In this document: positions 27,403 to 34,824 of the stretch, one piece after another
Layout of the letters: every line of letters begins with the position of its first letter
How positions within the stretch are numbered: the stretch's first letter is position 1
Source: Psychrobacter sp. 28M-43
GTDB taxonomy: Bacteria > Pseudomonadota > Gammaproteobacteria > Pseudomonadales > Moraxellaceae
Assembly (NCBI RefSeq): GCF_014770435.1
Contig: NZ_CP061739.1
Span: forward strand, 1,860,001-1,924,000
Direction of reading: 5' to 3'
DNA length: 64,000 nucleotides
Program-made: the position numbers and the translations under genes
The notes under the pieces: model-generated
What the model was told of the DNA's origin: nothing
What the model saw: only the letters and a program-made list of their open reading frames with translations
Databases searched by the model: none

Positions 27403-28083
27403 TTAACTATTTTTATCAAAGTTTTGCGGATAAAGCGCGCGTGCAGCAACGTCATCAAACTCAGTTTTGAAATCAATACCTTTAGGAATGTCACGGGCTT
27501 TCTGTATCGCTGGACGAGCATCAATGCTATCAAACCAGCGCTTTAGATTTGGATAATTATCCAAGCCGCCTTCGCCTAGCACAACTGTCGCCTTATCAAT
27601 CCAGCCCCAAGTAGAAATATCAGCGATTGAGTAGCTATCACCAACCATATATTCACGGCCTTCTAGGTGCGTATCTAGCACTTCATAGTGACGCTCAGCT
27701 TCACGAAGGTAACGATTAATTGCATATGGGATTTTTTCTGGTGCTTTATGTCTAAAGTGAACAGACTGACCAGAAAAAGGGCCCAATCCAGATGCCACAA
27801 ACATTAGCCACGACAGCATCTCGCTACGATCTTCTGGTTGTCCTGCCAGCTTTCCTGTTTTTTCAGAAAGATACATCAAGATAGCTGTAGAATCAAACAC
27901 GCGTTTGCCATCATCTTCTAGCGCAGGCGTTTTGCCGTTTGGGTTAATAGCGCGGTACTCAGGTGTATGCTGCTCACCTTTTAACGTATCTACTGCCACA
28001 AGTTCATAAGGCAGCCCAGTTTCTTCAAGAAACAATGCTACTTTCATTGGGTTTGGCGTTTGATGAAAATAAAATTTAAGCAT
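27403..28083 (-). CDS. Glutathione S-transferase family protein
   Basis: 226-aa cytoplasmic protein with an N-terminal thioredoxin-like domain (residues 1-80; MLKFYFHQTPNPMKVALFLE, then INPNGKTPALEDDG with the cis-Pro, then FDSTAILMYLSEKTG for glutathione contacts) and a helical C-terminal domain (VGDSYSIADISTWGW, the N-capping box with the structural Asp). It resembles the YfcG/YghU (Nu-class) group, whose members have glutathione-disulfide reductase or peroxidase activity. It is divergent from the ABM monooxygenase gene and precedes tetR on the same strand. Specific substrate unknown. Confidence 0.88.
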   Translation of the reverse strand: MLKFYFHQTPNPMKVALFLEETGLPYELVAVDTLKGEQHTPEYRAINPNGKTPALEDDGKRVFDSTAILMYLSEKTGKLAGQPEDRSEMLSWLMFVASGLGPFSGQSVHFRHKAPEKIPYAINRYLREAERHYEVLDTHLEGREYMVGDSYSIADISTWGWIDKATVVLGEGGLDNYPNLKRWFDSIDARPAIQKARDIPKGIDFKTEFDDVAARALYPQNFDKNS

Positions 28084-28095
28084 AACTTTATCCTA

Positions 28096-28142
28096 TTAGA
28101 AGACAGTCGTCTAATGACTATCAAATCTGGTGACTATAGTCA
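28096..28142. promoter_or_regulatory. Two palindromes in the glutathione-transferase promoter region
   Basis: A 19-bp near-perfect palindrome (TTAGAAGACAGTCGTCTAA, 28096-28114) lies 13 bp upstream of the start codon. A perfect 12-bp palindrome (TGACTATAGTCA, 28131-28142) follows. These are plausible regulator sites, but no regulator can be assigned. Confidence 0.4.
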
Positions 28143-28334
28143 TTCCACTATAAAAATATTACTGCGTTAACCTCGCTTGAAGTATTAAATATACATCTAC
28201 GTTCGGTTACCTTGTACTACTTTTAAATTGAATCGACTATATACTAATGACTATAAAAGCTGTAATGAGATAACAAAAATAGACGTCGAAATTTGAAGCA
28301 CATTTTTATTGTCTGATATACACTATAACCACAA

Positions 28335-28350
28335 ATGAACGGTCGTTCAA
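28335..28350. promoter_or_regulatory. Putative TetR-type operator before the ABM monooxygenase
   Basis: ATGAACGGTCGTTCAA contains the perfect palindrome TGAACG-GT-CGTTCA, a common TetR-family operator form. It lies in the 389-bp divergent region between the glutathione transferase and monooxygenase genes. It resembles the three sites at 28955-29061. Confidence 0.55.
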
Positions 28351-28472
28351 GTAATGTTATATATTGATATAATAAACACAGTGTCGATATAACTCTGTTC
28401 GCATATAGACTCTTTTACCAACAGTCATCCTCAAAACCCATCTAACCATCACACCAATTTAAAGGATTAGAA

Positions 28473-28763
28473 ATGACTACATTAACCGTCATCGCCCATA
28501 TAAAAGCAAAAGTCGATAGCATCGCTCTCGTAAAAGCTGAGCTCGAAAAACTCATACCAGCTACTCGCAGCGAAGAAGGCTGTGTTCGTTATGATTTGTT
28601 CCAAGACAATGAGAAACCCACTCACTTTATGTTTCATGAAAGCTGGGCCACCCGCGAGCTATGGCAAATCCATATGGAAAACCAACATCTAAAAGACTTT
28701 TCCGCCGCAACAGAAGGCGCGGTTGAATCATTCGTTCTACATGAGATGACTGAAGTTCATTAA
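28473..28763 (+). CDS. ABM-domain (YgiN-like) putative monooxygenase
   Basis: 96-aa protein of the antibiotic biosynthesis monooxygenase fold, a small ferredoxin-like dimer related to YgiN quinol monooxygenase. Visible are TVIAHIKAKVDSIALVKAEL, TRSEEGCVRYDLFQDNEKP (about residue 32) and FMFHESWATRELWQIHMEN. The family includes quinone-redox and heme-degrading members; nothing here identifies a cofactor. AAAGGAT precedes the start. Its neighbours (glutathione transferases, AhpD-like and DsbA-like proteins) suggest a role in quinone or electrophile metabolism. Confidence 0.85.
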   Translation: MTTLTVIAHIKAKVDSIALVKAELEKLIPATRSEEGCVRYDLFQDNEKPTHFMFHESWATRELWQIHMENQHLKDFSAATEGAVESFVLHEMTEVH

Positions 28764-28930
28764 TCTCGATTCACTCAATCATTTTAATAAGCTTTGTCCG
28801 TAATACTAGAGAAAATAATGTTATTAACGCTAACAATCGCTTTTTTACCGTTATTTTCTCTTATTACTTACACAGTGTTACCTTCTTAAGCTACTGATAT
28901 TAATAGAATAATATAAATTAAGCAGAGGAA

Positions 28931-28948
28931 TGTAATTGATCCATTACA
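28931..28948. promoter_or_regulatory. Small palindrome TGTAAT-N6-ATTACA
   Basis: This perfect 6-bp inverted repeat with a 6-bp spacer lies 7 bp before the array of TTGA-type palindromes. Function unknown; it could be chance in AT-rich DNA. Confidence 0.3.
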
Positions 28949-28954
28949 ATTTAC

Positions 28955-29061
28955 TTGAACGATTACTCAAATAATTATTGAGCGATTGCTCAATATCATT
29001 TATAGTAGTCTCTATTGACTCGCTTACTAAGCAAAGTTGCTAATTTTGAGTAACTACTCAA
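28955..29061. promoter_or_regulatory. Three related palindromic operators before the AhpD-like gene
   Basis: TTGAACGATTACTCAA (28955-28970), TTGAGCGATTGCTCAA (28978-28993) and TTGAGTAACTACTCAA (29046-29061) share the form TTGA-N8-TCAA. The second is a perfect 7-bp palindrome with its flanking A/T, and the third is also perfect. The first two start 23 bp apart, about two helical turns. They look like binding sites for one dimeric repressor, most simply the nearby TetR protein. The rest of the 392-bp gap holds no gene. Confidence 0.6.
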
Positions 29062-29155
29062 GCCAATAATTAAATGTAAATCAGTGACTGCTTTGAAGCG
29101 AGCATGAAAACTCTAAAACACACTAAACCTCAAACCTATTATTAGGAATTATGTT

Positions 29156-29710
29156 ATGACCGAATTTACTCTACACGATAAAGACACAGCCCCAGCAGAA
29201 AGCAAAGACTTACTTGATTCTTCAATCAAAGCATTTGGCATGGTACCTAACCTACATGCTGTAATGGCTGAAGCGCCTGGCTTGCTAGAGGGCTATCAAA
29301 AGCTACATCAACTGTTTTTAGACAGCAGTTTTGATGATGAAGAAACCACTGTGGTATGGCAAACTATCAACGTTGAGCATGCTTGCCATTACTGTGTACC
29401 TGCGCATACTGGTATTGCTAAGAGCATGAAAGTAGATGACGCTATTACTGATGCATTACGTGATGAAACGCCACTACCAACTGAAAAATTGGAAGCATTG
29501 CGTACCTTCACACTATCTGTAGTCCGTAATCGTGGTAACGTTGATGACAGCGCGGTTCAAGCATTTTTAGATGCTGGCTACACTAAGCGTCAGATTCTTG
29601 AAGTTATTCTTGGTGCTGCTCAAAAAGTCATGAGCAACTACACGAACCACCTAGCTAATACCCCAGTCGACAAGCCATTTCAGAAATTTGAATGGCATAA
29701 AGCTGACTAA
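29156..29710 (+). CDS. Carboxymuconolactone decarboxylase/AhpD-like protein
   Basis: 184-aa protein of the CMD/AhpD fold, likely a thiol-dependent peroxidase or antioxidant factor. The redox CxxC is in NVEHACHYCVPAHTGIAK (about residue 78), with the conserved Glu and His nearby as in AhpD. The second family block is TKRQILEVILGAAQKVMSNYTNHLANTP (about 143-170, cited in part). The N-terminus (KDTAPAESKDLLDSSIKAFG) is the usual lead-in for this subgroup. AGGAAT lies upstream of the start. Three putative operators precede the gene, so it is probably strongly inducible. Confidence 0.87.
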   Translation: MTEFTLHDKDTAPAESKDLLDSSIKAFGMVPNLHAVMAEAPGLLEGYQKLHQLFLDSSFDDEETTVVWQTINVEHACHYCVPAHTGIAKSMKVDDAITDALRDETPLPTEKLEALRTFTLSVVRNRGNVDDSAVQAFLDAGYTKRQILEVILGAAQKVMSNYTNHLANTPVDKPFQKFEWHKAD

Positions 29711-29820
29711 TACGTTTCTCGGCTAACGCTGACACAGTCCATTTGATGTTTTCATACTGTTGTTCGAAACATCTTCGGGCAGCAGTTTTTCATTTTAATT
29801 TATCGCTAATGAGAGATCCT

Positions 29821-30474
29821 ATGGAACAGGCAAAAAAACCCTTACAAATAGACATCGTGTCAGACGTTGTATGCCCTTGGTGCGCTATCGGTTATAGCCA
29901 ATTGGCCGAGGCACTAAAACAAACCAACACGCCGCACGAGATTCACTGGCACCCATTTGAGTTAAATCCTAATACGCCGCACGAAGGACGAAACTATCGT
30001 GAGCATATTATGGAAAAGTACGGTACAACTGCTGAGGACGTTAAAGAGAACCGAGCTAGAATGACAGCAGCAGGTGCAGAAGCTGGATTTAATTTTCAGT
30101 TTACCGATGATTTTCGTACCTACAATACTTTTAATGCGCATCAGTTACTGCATTGGGCTGATCAGAAAGGACGTATGCACGACCTAAAACAAGCATTGTT
30201 CGTTGCGCATTTCGTTGATAATAAAAACGTGGCTGATAGTACCGTACTGGCAGACGTCGCAGCAGATATTGGGCTCGATCGTGTTGAGGCGCTTGCCGTT
30301 ATCGCAGATCAACGCTTTGCCAATGTGGTACGTGAAGCCGTACAGAATTCAAAGCAGCAAGGTGTTCAAAGCGTACCATCGGTTATCTTTAATGGTCGTC
30401 ATCTGGTGAGCGGCGCACAAGGTGTAGAAAATTACAAAAGCATCTTAAAGCAACTAGCAGACATGCCAGAATAA
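29821..30474 (+). CDS. DsbA-family oxidoreductase (FrnE-like)
   Basis: 217-aa cytoplasmic thioredoxin-fold protein. The active-site motif CPWC lies in VSDVVCPWCAIGYSQL (about residue 15-30). An alpha-helical insertion and the block GVQSVPSVIFNGRHLVSGAQG (cis-Pro; about 175-195, split) identify the FrnE/HCCA-isomerase-like subgroup. No signal peptide is evident from the ATG at 29821; the open frame upstream from 29743 lacks a plausible ribosome-binding site. FrnE proteins contribute to oxidative-stress tolerance in other bacteria. It follows the AhpD-like gene on the same strand after 110 bp. Confidence 0.87.
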   Translation: MEQAKKPLQIDIVSDVVCPWCAIGYSQLAEALKQTNTPHEIHWHPFELNPNTPHEGRNYREHIMEKYGTTAEDVKENRARMTAAGAEAGFNFQFTDDFRTYNTFNAHQLLHWADQKGRMHDLKQALFVAHFVDNKNVADSTVLADVAADIGLDRVEALAVIADQRFANVVREAVQNSKQQGVQSVPSVIFNGRHLVSGAQGVENYKSILKQLADMPE

Positions 30475-30544
30475 AAACAATAAACTGGATCTGATTTACC
30501 AATTACCCCCTACTGAGCACAGTATATAAAAAGGTATCATCATT

Positions 30545-31432
30545 ATGTCAAACTCTAATCATTATGAGCCACCCAGCGTCTGGACATGGGATGCAGAAAG
30601 CGGCGGCAAGTGGGCAAGCGTCAACCGCCCTATCGCTGGCCCAACGCATGAAGCAGAACTACCTCGCGGCAAACATCCGTTGCAGATTTACTCAATGGGC
30701 ACCCCTAACGGCCAAAAAGTCACCATTATGGTCGAAGAATTATTGGCGTTAGGTGTGACAGAAGCTGAGTACGACGCGCACCTGATTCAAATTGGTGAAG
30801 GTGGACAATTCTCGTCAGGTTTCGTTGAGCTAAATCCAAACTCAAAAATTCCTGTACTTTTGGATACAGAGACTGGTAGCCGTGTGTTTGAGAGTGGCGC
30901 TATTTTGTTTTATCTGGCTGAAAAATTCGGAAAACTACTGCCTAAAGATGCAGCAGCACGTACTGAAGTCATGAATTGGCTCTTCTGGTTACAAGGCTCT
31001 GCCCCTTACTTGGGCGGCGGTTTTGGACATTTTTACTTCTATGCGCCAGAAAAATTTGAGTACCCTATCAATCGATTCACGATGGAAGTAAAACGTCAAT
31101 TAGATGTACTAGAACGAGAGCTTGCAGAAAATCGCTATCTAGGTGGCGATGAGTATACGATTGCAGATATCGCCACTTGGCCTTGGTATGGCAATCTAAT
31201 ACTAGGTGAAGCATACAATGCAGGAGAGTTCCTACAAGTTGAGAGCTATCCAAATGTACGTCGCTGGGCAACTGAGATTTTAGAGCGTCCTGCTGTGCAA
31301 CGTGGTCGCAAGGTAAACCGTACTTGGGGTGAACCTGCTGAGCAATTACACGAGCGTCATGACGCCTCAGATTTTGAGCTAAAAACTCAAGATAAATTAG
31401 ACGCTCAGACAACTGAAGAAGCAAAAAAATAG
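30545..31432 (+). CDS. yghU: Glutathione-dependent disulfide-bond oxidoreductase (YghU-like)
   Basis: 295-aa Nu-class glutathione transferase. Visible are the long N-terminal lead-in SVWTWDAESGGKWASVNRP, the thioredoxin-like domain with YSMGTPNGQKVTIMVEELL, ELNPNSKIPVLLD with cis-Pro, FESGAILFYLAEKFG, and the helical domain block DEYTIADIATWPWYGNL. YghU of E. coli (about 288 aa) binds two glutathiones and reduces disulfides or peroxides. The C-terminus is a hydrophilic tail that does not align with any motif I recognise. The start has AAGG ten bases upstream. It ends 20 bp before a MITE. Confidence 0.92.
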   Translation: MSNSNHYEPPSVWTWDAESGGKWASVNRPIAGPTHEAELPRGKHPLQIYSMGTPNGQKVTIMVEELLALGVTEAEYDAHLIQIGEGGQFSSGFVELNPNSKIPVLLDTETGSRVFESGAILFYLAEKFGKLLPKDAAARTEVMNWLFWLQGSAPYLGGGFGHFYFYAPEKFEYPINRFTMEVKRQLDVLERELAENRYLGGDEYTIADIATWPWYGNLILGEAYNAGEFLQVESYPNVRRWATEILERPAVQRGRKVNRTWGEPAEQLHERHDASDFELKTQDKLDAQTTEEAKK

Positions 31433-31451
31433 ACGCTTTGTCTATGACTTA

Positions 31452-31627
31452 CTAGGGCGTGTCCTCAATTCAATCGATAGTCATCTAAATGGGTTAAAAA
31501 TGGCTAAATCTTGCCAAACGGCGTCAAATAGCTGACTAATATCTCGATATTATCTGCGCTATTTTTCTTGTTTGATTGCAATTTATCTCATTTTTATCAC
31601 CATTTTTAAAATGAGGACACGCCCTAG
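31452..31627. mobile_element. MITE-like non-autonomous element (176 bp) with 16-bp perfect terminal inverted repeats
   Basis: CTAGGGCGTGTCCTCA (31452-31467) is exactly reversed at 31612-31627. The interior is non-coding. If the outer TA is the target duplication, the TIR proper begins GGGCGTGTCCTCA, a form used by some IS5-family elements (established knowledge recalled from memory). The element lies between yghU and the peroxiredoxin gene. A 40-bp related relic occurs at 47594-47633. Confidence 0.8.
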
Positions 31628-31791
31628 CTTACCTAAGTAGTCTTATTAATCGATTTTAAAGGTAATGTTAACTTTTCCTGTTACTACTTGGGACTACTGT
31701 AAACATTCAATACTTTTGTACTTAAGACTGCTACTGTAAGGCTGTTAAATACTAACTAACCATAAAAATACTATTAAAAAGGATAAGAACT

Positions 31792-32334
31792 ATGTCAACA
31801 AATTATGCTCAAAAAATTCAAGCCGGTACTACGTTTCCTGAAATGGAAGTACAAGTATTAAACGGTGAAATGACTTCATTAGGCAAACCCGAAAACGGTC
31901 ATGACTGGAAACTGGTCGTTGTATACCGCGGTAAGCATTGCCCAATTTGCACAAAATACTTAAATACCTTAGAGACAGTAAAACAATCTTTCTATGACGT
32001 CGGTGTCGATATCATCGCAGTATCTGCAGACAGCAAAGAGCAGTTAGAAGGTCATCTAGATCAAATAGATGTTAGCTTCCCTATGGCTTATGGTCTGACT
32101 ATCGAGCAGATGAACACGCTAGGTCTATATATCTCTGACCCACGTTCAGAAAAAGAAACTGACCATCCTTTCGCTGAGCCTGCTGTGTTCGTTATCAATG
32201 CTGAAGGAAAAGTACATATCGTTGATATTTCAAATGCACCGTTCTCTAGACCAGATCTTGAAGCCTTGGCAAACGGTTTGGCTTTTGTTAGAAATCCAGA
32301 AAACAACTACCCTATCCGTGGTATGCACGGCTAA
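31792..32334 (+). CDS. Peroxiredoxin-like protein (AhpC/TSA family)
   Basis: 180-aa thioredoxin-fold protein predicted to reduce peroxides. The active-site block is VVVYRGKHCPICTKYLNTLE (about residues 43-62), with two Cys as CPIC in place of the usual single peroxidatic Cys after PxxxT/S. Later blocks are VGVDIIAVSADSKEQLEGHL and EPAVFVINAEGKVHIVDISN. This spacing is common in AhpC/TSA-like proteins of uncertain activity, so a disulfide reductase role is possible. AAGGATAAG precedes the start. It sits at the end of the thiol-stress cluster, behind the MITE. Confidence 0.82.
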   Translation: MSTNYAQKIQAGTTFPEMEVQVLNGEMTSLGKPENGHDWKLVVVYRGKHCPICTKYLNTLETVKQSFYDVGVDIIAVSADSKEQLEGHLDQIDVSFPMAYGLTIEQMNTLGLYISDPRSEKETDHPFAEPAVFVINAEGKVHIVDISNAPFSRPDLEALANGLAFVRNPENNYPIRGMHG

Positions 32335-32407
32335 TTGATATAGTAAATATAGAGTGTTGATCCACTCGATTATTTAGCTGATCAATATCTAACGGGTTAA
32401 ATTATAG

Positions 32408-32445
32408 AGGGCGTATTGAGATAATTCTTGATACGCCCTTTTTTT
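32408..32445 (+). terminator. Rho-independent terminator after the peroxiredoxin gene
   Basis: AGGGCGTAT (32408-32416) pairs with ATACGCCCT (32431-32439) and runs into seven T residues. Confidence 0.92.
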
Positions 32446-32864
32446 GTTTATTGATAACTTAACTGCTATCAAACGCAGTCGCTTCATAGTTAACTTCATT
32501 ATTATTTGCTCAGTACTCATGTGTGAGTAGCACTGTGAATCTATAAAAAGAGGTTCTAGACGAAACTCATAGACTAGCCAGCATATAAGGGCTATATTTG
32601 AGCTCGAAATATCATCATAAACACTTTCCCTTTTGAGTAATCTATATTCCTTTTTCATCGGTTTATTTTTATAAATAAAACAGACTGCTTTTATAGTCTG
32701 GATGATATTTTACCTTGGGTAAATCTTGATACGATTGTACGTTCTGTTTTATCAATGCTGTTTATTATTTGTTGTTAACACTCGTACACTGAGATTGATT
32801 TCTGCTAAAATCATGCAGCAACATTATCAATATCTCATCATAGGTATGAGTAAAAGGATTCGAT
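32446..32864. other. Intergenic spacer with no supported gene
   Basis: This is AT-rich DNA between the peroxiredoxin terminator and the acyltransferase. A minus-strand frame of 89 codons (32389-32658) runs into the terminator hairpin, has no family features and is not accepted. A TAAAAT near 32807 could be a -10 box for the acyltransferase, but no good -35 box pairs with it. Confidence 0.5.
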
Positions 32865-33887
32865 ATGCGATTGAAATCAATCGTTCAAAAATTACATGAA
32901 CGCGCTCCAAAACTGGGCAAAGCTGCCTCACTGACGACAGCAACCAGCGTTATCACTTTTAATAGTATGTTAGCTGGGCTACCTGTCTGGGTAATGGGTG
33001 CTACCAAGGCTATCACCGGTGCTGCCATCGCTGACAAAGCCGTTATCGATGTGACGAATTATTGGATCAATAGCAACAATGCATTGATCGATAACGTATT
33101 ACCGCGCAAAGACTGGCGTATTAACTTACCTGATGATGTGCATACTAACGGTAAGTATCTACTGGTGAGCAATCATCAGTCATGGGTTGATACCAGTATC
33201 GTGCAATATATCAGCGAAAAACGTTTGCCATTGACGCGTTTTTTTACCAAGTTTGAGCTCATATACATCCCTGTCATTGGTCAGGCTTTCTACTTTCTCG
33301 ACTTTCCTATGATGCGTCGACATTCAAAAGAAGCCATCGCTAAAAACCCTGCTCTAAAGGGTAAGGATATCGAAGAAGCGAAACGAGCGTGTGCATTGCT
33401 TAAGGACAAGCCTTTTACACTATTGAACTACCTAGAAGGGACTCGCTTTACCTCTAGCAAACACGATAAACAAGAATCCCCTTATACGCATTTACTTAAG
33501 CCACGCGCTGGCGGGTTATCACTGGCTATGAGTGCCTTAGGGGAAGAGATCGATGGGATTTTGGACATGACGATTGTCTACCCTGACGGTGTACCCACTT
33601 ATAGTGATCTATGGAAAGGTAATATCAAACGTCTAGGCGTCGATGTGCGACATATTGAGATACCTGAAGATCTGTTCACTGCGATTAAAAACGGCGGCTA
33701 TGAAACAGATGAGGCTATAAAAGCACAGATGTTTGAATGGGTAGAGCAAATATGGCATCAAAAGGATCAACTTATCACAGAGATGCTAGCTGACTTTGAA
33801 AGCAGTGACTTTGAAACCAATGATTTTGAGAACAACGACTCTGGAAATAAAGAATCTGAAATTAAAGATAATATTGAACAGGCTTAG
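32865..33887 (+). CDS. PlsC-type acyltransferase (YihG-like)
   Basis: 340-aa membrane-associated lysophospholipid acyltransferase family member, predicted to acylate 1-acyl-glycerol-3-phosphate or a related lipid. A hydrophobic N-terminal segment is followed by the catalytic H-x4-D in NHQSWVDTSI (about residue 103), FFTKFELIYIPVIGQAFYF, the YLEGTRF motif (about 190) and an LLKPRAGGLSLAM block. The length and the EGTRF form resemble YihG. The C-terminal tail carries five degenerate acidic pentapeptides encoded by 15-bp repeats. AAAGGATTCGAT precedes the start. No obvious operon partner. Confidence 0.88.
   Translation: MRLKSIVQKLHERAPKLGKAASLTTATSVITFNSMLAGLPVWVMGATKAITGAAIADKAVIDVTNYWINSNNALIDNVLPRKDWRINLPDDVHTNGKYLLVSNHQSWVDTSIVQYISEKRLPLTRFFTKFELIYIPVIGQAFYFLDFPMMRRHSKEAIAKNPALKGKDIEEAKRACALLKDKPFTLLNYLEGTRFTSSKHDKQESPYTHLLKPRAGGLSLAMSALGEEIDGILDMTIVYPDGVPTYSDLWKGNIKRLGVDVRHIEIPEDLFTAIKNGGYETDEAIKAQMFEWVEQIWHQKDQLITEMLADFESSDFETNDFENNDSGNKESEIKDNIEQA
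33792..33866 (+). repeat. Five 15-bp tandem repeats at the 3' end of the acyltransferase gene
   Basis: Units at 33792, 33807, 33822, 33837 and 33852 encode DFESS, DFETN, DFENN, DSGNK and ESEIK. The first three are the closest copies and the last two are diverged. Confidence 0.75.
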
Positions 33888-33974
33888 CCCATTCTCTCTA
33901 CCAACAATCCCAATTATTTGATAACCTCAAGGTGTGTCGCACGTGTACTAATATGATAAAGGTAAAGCCATATA

Positions 33975-34709
33975 ATGATGAAGTTCCGCGAAAAATGGTT
34001 TTGGGCGTTGTGTCTTGCAATATTAGTACATGTTGGGGTTTTCTTTATTTTCTATCTGAACACTCATCAGACGGATTCAGTAGAAGTAGCTGATAGCCAA
34101 ACAAACACGACTGAACCTGCTGCTATCAACAATGTAGATCTACCTGAAAAGGTCTATACCACTACTGTTACCAGCACTAAGACATCTAATGACACTAACG
34201 ACAATGTAGAAGACACGGTCAATAAAAAATCTGAGATTGGTAATGAGCCTGAAGCATCTCAGCTAACAAGTAGTGATGAGCAAACAGCCAACGTGGAAAG
34301 CAGAAAAGCGCCTCATTCTTCAGCTGCCAATAACGTCGATGATAAACCCAAAAAACCAGCTTCTACATCGAAAGAAACATCTCAAGCAAACAAAACTCCT
34401 CCACAAGAGGAAAAAGCGCTAAATGCTCAAACAGATAGCAATACTCAGTCTATAGTTGCGAGTACTGATGATAAATTAGAAGAAATTAAGAACAATGCAA
34501 GCTTGCTGGATATAGACGTCCCTGCTAAAAAAAGTAACGTCAAAATAGATAAAGACTATCTTTCAGCAAAATCTGAAGTGGAAGCGATAAACGATCAATT
34601 GAGTGCAGCTATCAACGAAGTCAAAAAGCGTAACCAGCAGAAAATTGATGAGCAACAACAGTTAAGAAAAGAGACGACTAGCCAAAGGCTTCCTGAAAAT
34701 TCTAATTGA
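33975..34709 (+). CDS. Membrane-anchored low-complexity protein, TolA/TonB-like topology, function unknown
   Basis: I do not recognise a family. The 244-aa protein has a short basic N-terminus (MMKFREKW), one hydrophobic helix (about residues 9-28), and a long hydrophilic periplasmic part rich in S, T, N, D, E and K. A coiled-coil-like end follows (about residues 195-244, ending EVKKRNQQKIDEQQQL). This is the topology of TonB, TolA or FtsN-like proteins, but no TonB C-terminal or SPOR domain is visible. It stands alone, ended by a good terminator. Confidence 0.6.
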   Translation: MMKFREKWFWALCLAILVHVGVFFIFYLNTHQTDSVEVADSQTNTTEPAAINNVDLPEKVYTTTVTSTKTSNDTNDNVEDTVNKKSEIGNEPEASQLTSSDEQTANVESRKAPHSSAANNVDDKPKKPASTSKETSQANKTPPQEEKALNAQTDSNTQSIVASTDDKLEEIKNNASLLDIDVPAKKSNVKIDKDYLSAKSEVEAINDQLSAAINEVKKRNQQKIDEQQQLRKETTSQRLPENSN

Positions 34710-34761
34710 TATTAGAAGCCTTATGGTTGGTGATCCAATTAGACTAAATACCTCTACATAA

Positions 34762-34791
34762 AAAAAACCCCAGCTATTAACTGGGGTTTTT
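34762..34791. terminator. Bidirectional terminator between the unknown membrane protein and hlyD-like genes
   Basis: AAAAACCCCAG pairs with CTGGGGTTTTT around a 7-nt loop. It serves the convergent genes on both sides. Confidence 0.92.
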
Positions 34792-34824
34792 CAATCTCAT
34801 TGATAAATACTCAATATTAAGCTG

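Noticed and set aside
32389..32658. Minus-strand 89-codon frame after the peroxiredoxin gene
   Set aside because: It reads through a strong terminator hairpin and has no recognisable motif or ribosome-binding site.
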